Assembly: GCA_021734805.1 (NCBI GenBank) | Contig: JAIPIG010000017.1 | Span: forward strand, 1 to 45,011 | Origin: Simkaniaceae bacterium | Lineage (GTDB): Bacteria > Chlamydiota > Chlamydiia > Chlamydiales > JACRBE01 | Length of the DNA: 45,011 nucleotides | Direction of reading: 5' to 3' | Shown: positions 9,046 to 17,232 of the stretch, one piece after another | Numbering within the stretch: position 1 is the stretch's first letter | How the letters are laid out: the number at the start of each line of letters is the position of its first letter | Notes under the pieces: model-generated | Told to the model about the DNA's origin: nothing | What the model saw: only the letters and a program-made list of their open reading frames with translations | Database searches by the model: none | Position numbers and translations under genes: made by a program

Positions 9046-12000
9046 ATGACGACTATAGTTAGCGCTCTTTCTATTCATGAACATTTTTTGACAGCACGAG
9101 AAAAAACACTGCGAGCAACTCTTGATGGTCGCTTGCAAACACTTGTGAATGATCGGCTTCTTGCAAGTGGGCATACACCAAATATTGATTTAGCTCGACT
9201 TATTTTACATGTTATCAGTGAAAATAGAGCCCAAGAAGAAATGATCACGAGTTTTTTTCTTAGAGTATTATCCGGAACGGATAAAGAGCTCTGTTTGGAT
9301 TGTCTTCATGCGCTCAAGCAAGAAGGAGTGCTTTTAGATTTTTTTCATTATGCGAGTTTAAAATCTTGGAATAGCACCCAAGAGGCCTATGAAGCTTACA
9401 GAGCGTTTGTTGAGACAGAAAAAAAAGACATGGGTGCAGATCCGATTTTAAGCTCAACGCTTGGTTCTCATAAATCTAGTGAGGAAGAGAGGGCTGCAAT
9501 CATTCAATTCAGCGGCCTTAGTTCACGACTTGTGGCTTTGGTGATGCGTTATTTATCAGAGCTTCCTAAAGATCGACGACTATCGCTAGATATTTATCAA
9601 AAAGTATTGACTCAACTCCAATCTGAAGCGTCTTTATCGGAATTAGAAAAAATAAACGTTATCAAAATGCTTGTAGTCGTTACTTCAGACACGAATGTAC
9701 AGGGTTATTTCGAAGTGAGTGTTGAAGAACTTTTTGAGAACATGTTGCTTGTAAATAAATCATTTGGGGATGAGTTCTTTATTGCCTTTTGCACTGTTAA
9801 TTATACCGGGAGTGATTCAAGAGTTGAAATTTTTAGAAGCCGGCGCGACGATGGTCGATCAGGCCGAAGGCCTTTTGACCCGAGCCGCTGCGCTATTGAC
9901 AATAGGCAGAGGCGAGGTCAAATCGACCAAGCGGGGATGCCGGCGACAAAAAAAACAACTCTTGAATCACGAGCGGTATATCGTCATAGAATTTCATTAG
10001 ACGAAGTTATTCGCATATTAAATTTAATAAAACGCATTGGAAATGCAAGTGAATTGCTTTGCTTAGTTGAAGGTTTTATCACAAAGGTTTTAAGTGAAGA
10101 ATATGTTCTAGCTAGAAATGACTTGATACTAGGATTAGAAGAAAAAGTTCCAAACATCTTATCAGAAGAAATTGCCTCCCAAGGGGAGATAACATTGCTG
10201 ATATCCCGTTTTGCTACCGCTGCCTTCCCGCTTTCACCCGGTGAATTGGATAAAATTACGGCTCAATATGGGATGATTCAGGAGTATTGCGAGAAAAATA
10301 GTTCTTTGAGAATGAGTGAGCTCGTTACACAATCATTGGTTATTGGGAAAAAAAAAGAGATCAAAGAAGAAGATATTTTAGAGCTCATTGCAATCGCTCG
10401 TTTATCTTTATGGATCAAATTTAATATTTATTTACACAACACTCAAATTCTCACAGTATTAGGACAGCTTATCTATCCAAAAGGATGTATTGCAGAGGTA
10501 AAAACAGGGGAAGGAAAATCCATGATTGTGTGCGTCATGGCTTTTATCATGGCCATGCAAAAGAAGAGTGTGCATGTGATTTCATCATCATCAAGCTTAG
10601 CTTCGCGCGATCAGAAAAAATACGAGAACTTTTTTAAAACATTTGGCTTTGTCACTTCAGCCATTTCCGATTCCCCTTTAGCAGACAAATTTCATGCTGA
10701 TATTTTATATGGTACGGCATCTGATTTTGAGTTTGGTGTGATGCGGGAAATGCTTTATCATACGCCACTTTATTTACAAACAGATCCGATAGATTCTGAA
10801 AAAAGATTTGATTGCGTTATTGTCGATGAGGTCGATAATTTGACCATTGATACCGGTTTGAATAGTGCTCGTCTGGGATATCCGGCTGAAAAGACATATG
10901 ACTGGATCTATGCTCCTATTTTTAAATTTATAAAAACAGGAGGAAGCATAGGCAGCGCTGCAGAGCTGAAGATATTTTTATCAAATGAGATGGGAGGCAG
11001 ATTTAGGGATTGGGTTGTCGACTTAAAAGATGAAGATTTGCTCGTGTGGCTCTCTTCCGCTCATCATGCCTTATTTGAGCTTGATGAGAATGTCCACTAC
11101 GTCATCCGAGATGGCAGAGTTGAAATCGTAGATGCTTCAAATACGGGAAGAATTATGACTAGTTCTAGATGGTCAAAAGGCGTTCATGAGTTTGTTGAAA
11201 TAAAGCACGATCTTCAAATGCAGCAAGAATCAATCACACCTATTTCTCTTTCCCATTCCGTTTATTATTCCATGTATCAATCAGTTTATGGACTAACCGG
11301 AACGCTCGGTTCGGTTTTTGAAAGGGAAGAGATGTTGGAAATTTATAATGTGAATTCATTTGATGTTCCAACGTATCATGCTCCTAAAAAAGAAGATCGA
11401 TTTCCCCGGGTTTTTAAGACAGATCGCGAGCATATGGATGCCATTTTAGATGAGGTTAGATGTTGTATTTCTGACGGTCGCCCCATTTTGGTACTGTGCG
11501 AGACAATTAAAGAATCAGAGGCAATCCGAGGAGAATTGAATTCCTTATCAATTCCCCATGAAATTTTAAATGAAGTTCAAGAAAAATCTGAAGATGCCAT
11601 TTTAGATAAAGCGGGATTTCCTTGTGCGGTCACTGTGGCGACTAATACGGCAGGAAGGGGAACGGATATCCTTTTGAGAGGGGATAGTCGTAAAAATGGC
11701 GGCCTTCATGTCCTTTTGACAAATTTCCCGGCTTCTCAAAGAGTGGAAGAGCAAGCTCGAGGCAGGACAGGGCGTCAAGGTGATCCGGGATCTTCGGCTA
11801 TGTTGGTATTGGCTCCGGATATTGAAGGCGATGAGAAAAAGATTTTAGAGATACTTGAGCAAAAAAGAAAGGCTTCCTTGCAATTAATGAAGGATATTCA
11901 TATCCATCATGCAAGAATAGAGAGGTTTAAGTTCGAGTTGATCAAATCGTTCTTTAAAAGATTAGCGGAATTCCATGAGCGTCTACCGCAACTAACGGCT

Positions 12001-12489
12001 CAACTCGCAAGAGATCAAGCATCGCGAAGATTATTAGTTCAGACTCAGCCGAGTTTTGAGAGTTTACCCAAGCAAGATGCGTTAATTGCCCTAGAAATTC
12101 ATTCCCTTCTTTGCAGTACCGAATTGCCCTCAGCGATTGAAACGAGTTGGAAATCTTGTATTCAAAAAGTAGTCAAGAGAATTCAAAGTCGCATTTTGAA
12201 TGATTGGTCTGTTAACTTTCATGCAAAGGCCGAAGAATTAGTAGAGCGTTCTGAAATAGCAAAATACTCAAAACTCCAAGAATTATTCAAAGAAGTAAGC
12301 CCGGTACTCGCAGAAGCTCACGAGGGTGCGTTCTCTGAATCTGTAAGGGCGATACTATCGAGAGTGGATAGAGAGTTCAAATCAAAGCTGGAAGCTTGGG
12401 GCCCTTATCTAGTTCCAACGGGCAGCGGTATTTTGGAGTATATGGAAGTAATTAGAAAAGGCACGTGGGTCCCAATTGGCGATTTCTAA
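9046..12489 (+). CDS. SecA-like DEAD motor ATPase with a long non-SecA N-terminus, 1147 aa
   Basis: Residues ~480 onward carry the SecA motor set: Walker A IAEVKTGEGKS (~482-492), Walker B VDEVDN (~594), GLTGTLGS (~747), TVATNTAGRGTDI (~863) and QARGRTGRQGDPGSS (~903). The segment between DEVD and GLTGT corresponds to SecA's preprotein-binding insert plus linker but is diverged. No C-terminal zinc motif (CxCGSGKKxxxCC) is seen. The first ~480 residues do not look like SecA; residues ~254-312 come from an in-frame repeat element (9804-9980). This is not the housekeeping SecA but a paralogue, probably an ATP-driven translocase, remodeller or helicase. I chose ATG 9046 over TTG 9037 because it sits one base after the upstream stop. 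An open reading frame of this length with intact motifs argues for function. Confidence 0.85.
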   Translation: MTTIVSALSIHEHFLTAREKTLRATLDGRLQTLVNDRLLASGHTPNIDLARLILHVISENRAQEEMITSFFLRVLSGTDKELCLDCLHALKQEGVLLDFFHYASLKSWNSTQEAYEAYRAFVETEKKDMGADPILSSTLGSHKSSEEERAAIIQFSGLSSRLVALVMRYLSELPKDRRLSLDIYQKVLTQLQSEASLSELEKINVIKMLVVVTSDTNVQGYFEVSVEELFENMLLVNKSFGDEFFIAFCTVNYTGSDSRVEIFRSRRDDGRSGRRPFDPSRCAIDNRQRRGQIDQAGMPATKKTTLESRAVYRHRISLDEVIRILNLIKRIGNASELLCLVEGFITKVLSEEYVLARNDLILGLEEKVPNILSEEIASQGEITLLISRFATAAFPLSPGELDKITAQYGMIQEYCEKNSSLRMSELVTQSLVIGKKKEIKEEDILELIAIARLSLWIKFNIYLHNTQILTVLGQLIYPKGCIAEVKTGEGKSMIVCVMAFIMAMQKKSVHVISSSSSLASRDQKKYENFFKTFGFVTSAISDSPLADKFHADILYGTASDFEFGVMREMLYHTPLYLQTDPIDSEKRFDCVIVDEVDNLTIDTGLNSARLGYPAEKTYDWIYAPIFKFIKTGGSIGSAAELKIFLSNEMGGRFRDWVVDLKDEDLLVWLSSAHHALFELDENVHYVIRDGRVEIVDASNTGRIMTSSRWSKGVHEFVEIKHDLQMQQESITPISLSHSVYYSMYQSVYGLTGTLGSVFEREEMLEIYNVNSFDVPTYHAPKKEDRFPRVFKTDREHMDAILDEVRCCISDGRPILVLCETIKESEAIRGELNSLSIPHEILNEVQEKSEDAILDKAGFPCAVTVATNTAGRGTDILLRGDSRKNGGLHVLLTNFPASQRVEEQARGRTGRQGDPGSSAMLVLAPDIEGDEKKILEILEQKRKASLQLMKDIHIHHARIERFKFELIKSFFKRLAEFHERLPQLTAQLARDQASRRLLVQTQPSFESLPKQDALIALEIHSLLCSTELPSAIETSWKSCIQKVVKRIQSRILNDWSVNFHAKAEELVERSEIAKYSKLQELFKEVSPVLAEAHEGAFSESVRAILSRVDREFKSKLEAWGPYLVPTGSGILEYMEVIRKGTWVPIGDF
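9802..9980. mobile_element. MITE-like palindromic element inserted in frame in the SecA-like gene
   Basis: The ends are inverted repeats: TATACCG-n3-GTGATTCAAGAGTTG at 9802-9826 and CAACTCTTGAATCAC-n3-CGGTATA at 9956-9980. The 15-bp core is a perfect inverted repeat and the outer 7 bp also match. The interior is visibly more GC-rich than its surroundings and continues the dyad (GCCGGC and GGTCGAT on the left, ATCGACC and GCCGGC on the right). If the outermost TA is the duplicated target, the insert is 177 bp, exactly 59 codons, and the host reading frame stays open. TA duplications with short inverted repeats are typical of elements mobilised by Tc1/mariner-IS630 type transposases. No transposase is encoded here. 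Confidence 0.75.
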
Positions 12490-12507
12490 AACACACTGTT
12501 CTTGAAT

Positions 12508-12529
12508 CTCCCCGGATCCAAGCGGGGAG
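12508..12529 (+). terminator. GC-rich hairpin after the SecA-like gene
   Basis: CTCCCCG / CGGGGAG forms a 7-bp stem with an 8-nt loop, 19 nt after the SecA-like stop codon. It lacks a T-run, so it is either a weak terminator or a 3'-end-protecting structure. A second A/T-tracted hairpin follows 40 nt later. Confidence 0.4.
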
Positions 12530-12571
12530 CCCGCACAACCAACTATTAATACCCAACAGTCCTTAACCGTG

Positions 12572-12606
12572 AAAAAAATCTACCCTATTTATGGAGGGAA
12601 TTTTTT
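12572..12606. terminator. Bidirectional terminator between convergent genes
   Basis: An A-tract, an imperfect stem (CCCT / AGGG) around ATTTATGG, and a T-tract. The T-tract overlaps the stop codon of the minus-strand gene ending at 12605. The core (CTATTTATGGAGGG) is the same as in the terminator at 8248-8281, so this looks like a recurring terminator sequence. It would serve both the SecA-like gene and the convergent ATPase gene. Confidence 0.65.
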
Positions 12607-14188
12607 AATCACCCCCGGTATAAAGCCAAATTTTACTGGTCCAGTCGTTCAGCTTACGTGATTTGGAATCAAAGTTGGCACCGATAAAAGTGATCGGTCG
12701 TTTATCGAGTTTGAATTGAGTGTGATAGGCACGCGAGAGGATTTGGTCGAGGGCTTCCTGCGCTGTTTTATCAATTTTAAATTCAAAGACAAAAATGTCA
12801 GTTTTAGTCTTTAGGAGTAAATCCATGCGACCGTGGCCGGTGGGTATTTCTGCACCCACTTTAAATCCAAGGGTTTTCAGAAATAGGTAGAGAAGGGAGT
12901 GATAATATGCTTCAACGTTTTTGTGGATGTTGTAGGGAATAGAGTCGAGGAAAATATTGAAGACATCGAAAAACTTTTGGAAGTTGTGATGTTCTAGGTG
13001 ACCGGCTAATTGATAATATAAATCCTGAATTTCAGAGGTCGATTTTTTTGAGAAAAGAGGGAGGATGTAGTTAAGGAATGATCTTCGGACTTCTTCATTA
13101 GGGAAGTTGAGTAAGTAGATTTGTGTTTTGTCATCGAACTTACGAATTGTCAGATAACCTGTTTGATACAGCAGAGTGTGTACATCCATAGAACAAATGT
13201 CGTGGGTTAACTCTAACTCTTCTCCTGCTTTTATATCGTCTTCTAAGTTGAGAAGGGAAAAGTTGTGTGTTTCAGCGGCTTTAATGACCATTGAAGGGGT
13301 AGCAGTCTGAAACCAGTAATTTTTGAACTCACCTGTTTTAAGAAAATTCAGAAGGGATATGGGATTATACACTTTGGGTGGGGTTGAAAACTTAGTAAAC
13401 GAATATCCGTTATACCATGCTTTAAGTGAGGCAAAAAGCTCTTCTTCCGTTTCGTTTCTTTTGTGTGCCCAATGTTTAACGTTAGGAGTAAAGTAGTGGC
13501 GAATTTCTCGTTCTGTAAGTCCAAGTAAATCTGCATAATCTTCTCGAAATGAGAGTTGATTTAAATTGTTCAGTCCGGAAAAGAGAGATACCTTTGCAAA
13601 TTGGCTTACTCCTGTTACGAATATAAAGCGCAAATATCGTTCTTGTGCTTTTATGTTAGCGTAAAATCGATTTAAAAAATCGCGATTTGCTTCTGCTTTT
13701 GTAGGTTCATTGATATAGCGAACAATGGGTTCATCATATTCATCAACGAGAATAACAATTGGTCCTAGACGTTTGTATAATTCTTCCACAAAGGCATTGA
13801 AAGTCTCTTTCAACCGATCTTTTTCTATTCCGTCTATATCGTAACTTGCTGCAGATGCTATTAGCGATTCTTTTAATGATTTTTCAAGCGATGCCGGATC
13901 ATCAGAAGTTATGAGTGTAAAATCCAATCGAATGATTGGATGGGGATGCCAGTCATAATCAGAGGAATCTATCCAAAGTCCTTTGAAAAGTTCTCTTTCC
14001 CCTTTAAATAAAGACTCAAGGGCGGAGACGAGCAGCGATTTACCAAATCTGCGTGGACGAGCCAAAAAACAGCCGGGCTTTTCTTTAATTAGGTCATACA
14101 AATAGCGAGTCTTATCTATATAAGTATAACCACCTTGGATAAGGTTTGGGAAATGCTGAATGCCTGCCGGCGGATTGGGTAGAGTCAT
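12605..14188 (-). CDS. AAA-ATPase-like / PD-(D/E)XK nuclease family protein, 527 aa
   Basis: The N-terminus has the signature of the AAA-ATPase_like family: PNLIQGGYTYIDKT, Walker A RPRRFGKSLL (K50) and Walker B ILVDEYDEPI (D149/E150). The C-terminus (~450-475) has the PD-(D/E)XK-type core GRMDLLLKT ... VFEFKI. Length and domain order are normal for this widespread family (DUF1703-type). It occurs in many copies in bacteria living in amoebae and in anaerobes; the biological role is not established, with defence, effector or mobile-element origins all suggested. The gene appears intact. It is convergent with the SecA-like gene and shares its terminator. Its upstream side is a palindromic repeat copy (14229-14338). 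Confidence 0.9.
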   Translation of the reverse strand: MTLPNPPAGIQHFPNLIQGGYTYIDKTRYLYDLIKEKPGCFLARPRRFGKSLLVSALESLFKGERELFKGLWIDSSDYDWHPHPIIRLDFTLITSDDPASLEKSLKESLIASAASYDIDGIEKDRLKETFNAFVEELYKRLGPIVILVDEYDEPIVRYINEPTKAEANRDFLNRFYANIKAQERYLRFIFVTGVSQFAKVSLFSGLNNLNQLSFREDYADLLGLTEREIRHYFTPNVKHWAHKRNETEEELFASLKAWYNGYSFTKFSTPPKVYNPISLLNFLKTGEFKNYWFQTATPSMVIKAAETHNFSLLNLEDDIKAGEELELTHDICSMDVHTLLYQTGYLTIRKFDDKTQIYLLNFPNEEVRRSFLNYILPLFSKKSTSEIQDLYYQLAGHLEHHNFQKFFDVFNIFLDSIPYNIHKNVEAYYHSLLYLFLKTLGFKVGAEIPTGHGRMDLLLKTKTDIFVFEFKIDKTAQEALDQILSRAYHTQFKLDKRPITFIGANFDSKSRKLNDWTSKIWLYTGGD

Positions 14189-14228
14189 GTAGTGAAGTTT
14201 AGCATGTTTCGTGATTTGCTAAAAGCTT

Positions 14229-14338
14229 GACTTTGTAGCTTATTGTGGACTTGATAGCCTCGAGATATTTGTTCTCTAGTTCGACCGTAGGTCGAGCGTA
14301 TGATGTGCAAAGATCGAGGCTAAGCAGGCTCAAAAAGG
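14229..14338. repeat. Palindromic repeat, copy A (short form)
   Basis: The left arm begins GACTTTGTAGCTT and continues ...GCCTCGAGATATTTG. The centre is TAGTTCGACCGTAGGTCGAGCG, itself a small hairpin (TCGACC-GTA-GGTCGA). The right arm ends ...GAGGCTAAGCAGGCTCAAAAAG. The arms are imperfect inverted repeats of each other. The same arms and centre occur at 39487-39676, where a perfect hairpin is added between left arm and centre. A half copy lies at 14935-15001. Confidence 0.75.
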
Positions 14339-14351
14339 TAAGTAATTTTTT

Positions 14352-14933
14352 TTAAAATGGCGGCCCTGCGAGGTTCAAATTCAGGCTGATGACTCCTTGG
14401 TCAATGCGAATATGAGTGTGACTTTTATAGGGGAGGAGATAGTAGAAATCATTATTTAGTCCTGCCTCTTTGAAAGCGAATTCAAGTGGAACTGAATTTG
14501 GTCCATAATCATAGCCAAGATGTACCAAAATTTTCTTGCCATCCGGTTCTGCAATGATTCGCTTGAGGATATTCTCTAGGGCGTCGGCAAAAAGTAGTGT
14601 TTGTGTAAATGTCGGGATGGGATCGAAAGAATGTCGTTTTTGAATCCACATTCCTTGCTGTTGTAGGATGTCATACATATTTTCGCTGTGCATTTCATCC
14701 GAGAAGAATGCACTATAGAGTCGACAGATTTCTGTGATAAGAAATATGCGATTTTGTGGCGTATCCGGATACTGAGCGGTGTATTTTGGCTCTCTATCTC
14801 CTGAAAGAATGGCAGAAAAGGTGTTTCTCAAGGTTTGCTGAACAGTTTTATGGATAGGCGTAGCTGAGATTTTTTGACCGTAAAAATTTGGAAGGCAGAA
14901 CATCATAATAATGCCAAAAATGCTTATTTTCAT
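14352..14933 (-). CDS. Small exported protein of unknown function, 193 aa
   Basis: The N-terminus MKISIFGIIMMFCLPNFYG is a typical signal peptide (Lys, hydrophobic core, small/polar exit), so the mature protein is probably periplasmic or secreted. The remainder is soluble with no recognised domain. The gene is tightly boxed between copy A and half-copy B of the palindromic repeat: the ATG (14933) is 2 bp from the repeat and the stop (14352) ~13 bp from it. Its promoter must therefore lie within or beyond the repeat. Either the gene travels with the repeats or the repeats inserted around it; the sequence alone cannot decide. Confidence 0.65.
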   Translation of the reverse strand: MKISIFGIIMMFCLPNFYGQKISATPIHKTVQQTLRNTFSAILSGDREPKYTAQYPDTPQNRIFLITEICRLYSAFFSDEMHSENMYDILQQQGMWIQKRHSFDPIPTFTQTLLFADALENILKRIIAEPDGKKILVHLGYDYGPNSVPLEFAFKEAGLNNDFYYLLPYKSHTHIRIDQGVISLNLNLAGPPF

Positions 14934-14934
14934 G

Positions 14935-15001
14935 AGCTCCTAGTTCGACCATCGGAGAGCAACTGGACGAGGCCCAAGCGGGTCTAAAAAGTTGTAAAGT
15001 C
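14935..15001. repeat. Palindromic repeat, half copy B
   Basis: CTCCTAGTTCGACC followed by a right arm ending ...AAAAAGTTGTAAAGTC matches the centre and right arm of the element at 39487-39676. The left arm is missing or was replaced by the 193-aa gene. Together with copy A it brackets 14352-14933. Positions 15002-15231 between this repeat and tkt hold no gene I can support. Confidence 0.65.
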
Positions 15002-15231
15002 GAGAGTATAGCATAGTATATATTTTTTTATGTAAGGTGAGTTACGAGATTGATTTAAGAGACCATTGATCTTCGAAAATACGCAATTTCCCCAAACTTA
15101 TCGAATAATTTGATTCGATTGGACAAAACATCTATTTTCCGACAGTCTCTCCAATTTTTTTGAAAGTTTGCTTGATTCATTTAGGGATCAGAGTTACAAA
15201 TGGTATATAAAAAAAGATTTGGGGAAAAAAC

Positions 15232-17223
15232 ATGGATGAAGACGAGAAAAAAATATTCTCAAAAGTTGCCGCTACAATTCGAGCTCTTTCTATAGAAGGG
15301 GTCCAGAAAGCTAATTCAGGTCATCCGGGGCTTCCTTTAGGGTGTGCTGATATGGGAGCTTATCTTTATGGAAAGCATCTCAATCATAACCCCAAAAACT
15401 CGGGCTGGTTTAATCGCGATCGTTTTGTTCTGTCCGCAGGGCATGGTTCCATGTTTCTCTATTCATGTCTTCATCTTGCCGGATTTAATGTTTCTATAGA
15501 GGATTTGAAACATTTTCGACAGCTCCACTCAAAAACTCCGGGCCATCCCGAATACCATGAAACCGATGGCGTTGAATCGACAACGGGGCCTTTGGGTCAG
15601 GGAATCGCCAACGCTGTAGGCCAAGCGCTTGGTTATAAGCTTCTCGCTGCGCAATTGAATACAAGCCGTCATGAAATTGTGAGCAATAAGGTGTATTGCT
15701 TGGCGGGCGACGGCTGTTTAATGGAGGGGATTTCTCATGAGGCTTGTGGTTTTGCAGGGCATGTGGGCCTCGACAACTTCATTCTTATTTTTGACTCTAA
15801 TAAAGTGACTTTGGACGGGCCTCTTTCCGATTCGGGATCTGAAGATACGGCAATGCGCTTTAAGGCGTATGGTTTTGATGTTTATGAGTGCGATGGCAAT
15901 GACATGGAAGATTTCGCAAAAACCATCACAAAGGCGAGCACAGACCAGAAAAAGCCCGTACTGGTGATCGCGCATACCATTATTGGCAAGGGATCACCGA
16001 ATAAACAAGGGACGCACAACGTACACGGCTCTCCACTCGGTAAGGAAGAGCTTGAATTAACAAAGAAAAATCTCGGCCTTCCGGAAGAAGATTTTTATGT
16101 GCCCGGCTCAGTAAAAACCTTTTTCGAAGCAAAACTCAAAAAAGATGCTCTGAAAGAAGAAAAATGGAACCGGCTGTTTAGTGAGTGGGCTAAGGAAAAT
16201 CCCGATTTGGCAAAGCGCTTTGAGCAGATGAAGAGCAAAGAGCTTCCGGCGCATCTCGAAAACATTTTGAAAGATCTCGAAATCAAAGGACCCATTGCAG
16301 GGCGCTCGGCATCGCAAGACGTGATCAATAGCATTGCAGAGCATCTCCCTCAACTCTATGGGGGGTCTGCCGATTTGTCCGGGTCGGATTGCACAATGAT
16401 GAAAGCCTTTCCGATTGTCGAAAAGGGCAGTTTCAAAGGGCGCAATATGAAGTATGGCATTCGCGAGTTTGGAATGGCGGGCATAGCTGCGGGTCTTTAC
16501 CAGACCGGAATGATTTTACCCTATGTCGGTACCTTTTTAACTTTTTCCGACTACATGCGCAATGCGATTCGCCTCGCCTCTTTGTCCCATTATCATGTCA
16601 TTTATCAGTTCACGCATGACTCGGTTTTCTTGGGGGAAGATGGTCCGACACACCAACCGATCGAACACTATATGTCGCTTAGGACCATCCCGAATTTGCA
16701 TGTGATCCGACCTGCAGATGCGTGGGAGGTGAAAGGCGCGTGGCTTGCGGCTCTCAAGTATGCCGGCCCTACCGCGATTATTTTAACGCGTCAAAAGCTG
16801 CCGAATCTTGCGGAAACGGAAGATGATTTTGCAGGAAAAGTGGCTAAGGGCGCCTACATCTTAAAAAAAGAAAAGGGGCAATGCGATTGTTGTTTGATGG
16901 CTACGGGATCCGAAGTCTCGCTTGCTCTTGATGTCGCAAAAGAGCTCGAAACACGCGGCAAACACGTGCGCGTCGTTTCAATGCCTTGTTGGGAGCTCTT
17001 TTGTAAACAAGATCGCTCTTATATCGAATCGGTCGTTGGAGGGAATCTTGGCAGACGCGTGAGTATCGAAGCGGGGATTACCCACGGATGGCAAGAATGG
17101 ATTGGTCCGGACGGGATCGCCATTGGAATCGATCACTTTGGTTATTCAGCGCCGATGGGCGACATTGCTCAAGAAGTCGGCTTTACAGTGGAAGCCATTT
17201 TAGCTCGATTACTTTCACCATAA
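15232..17223 (+). CDS. tkt: Transketolase
   Basis: 663 aa, the normal length. It is the thiamine-diphosphate enzyme of the non-oxidative pentose phosphate pathway, moving two-carbon ketol units between sugar phosphates in the cytosol. Visible motifs: the N-terminal SIEGVQKANSGHPGLPLG, the GHGSM stretch, and the ThDP/Mg motif GDGCLMEG...N (from ~residue 159). Later come the cofactor-activating Glu region REFGMAGIAAGLY and the substrate-binding HDSVFLGEDGPTHQPIEH. The ATG has GGGG upstream as ribosome binding site. hemE starts 9 bp after the stop, so the two are probably co-transcribed; the same neighbourhood (tkt near hemE/hemG) is known in Chlamydia. Confidence 0.95.
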   Translation: MDEDEKKIFSKVAATIRALSIEGVQKANSGHPGLPLGCADMGAYLYGKHLNHNPKNSGWFNRDRFVLSAGHGSMFLYSCLHLAGFNVSIEDLKHFRQLHSKTPGHPEYHETDGVESTTGPLGQGIANAVGQALGYKLLAAQLNTSRHEIVSNKVYCLAGDGCLMEGISHEACGFAGHVGLDNFILIFDSNKVTLDGPLSDSGSEDTAMRFKAYGFDVYECDGNDMEDFAKTITKASTDQKKPVLVIAHTIIGKGSPNKQGTHNVHGSPLGKEELELTKKNLGLPEEDFYVPGSVKTFFEAKLKKDALKEEKWNRLFSEWAKENPDLAKRFEQMKSKELPAHLENILKDLEIKGPIAGRSASQDVINSIAEHLPQLYGGSADLSGSDCTMMKAFPIVEKGSFKGRNMKYGIREFGMAGIAAGLYQTGMILPYVGTFLTFSDYMRNAIRLASLSHYHVIYQFTHDSVFLGEDGPTHQPIEHYMSLRTIPNLHVIRPADAWEVKGAWLAALKYAGPTAIILTRQKLPNLAETEDDFAGKVAKGAYILKKEKGQCDCCLMATGSEVSLALDVAKELETRGKHVRVVSMPCWELFCKQDRSYIESVVGGNLGRRVSIEAGITHGWQEWIGPDGIAIGIDHFGYSAPMGDIAQEVGFTVEAILARLLSP

Positions 17224-17232
17224 TTGGTTTTG

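Noticed and set aside
9764-10000. 78-aa ORF overlapping the SecA-like gene
   Set aside because: It is an alternative frame through the inserted palindromic element; the SecA-like frame has motifs and continues on both sides.
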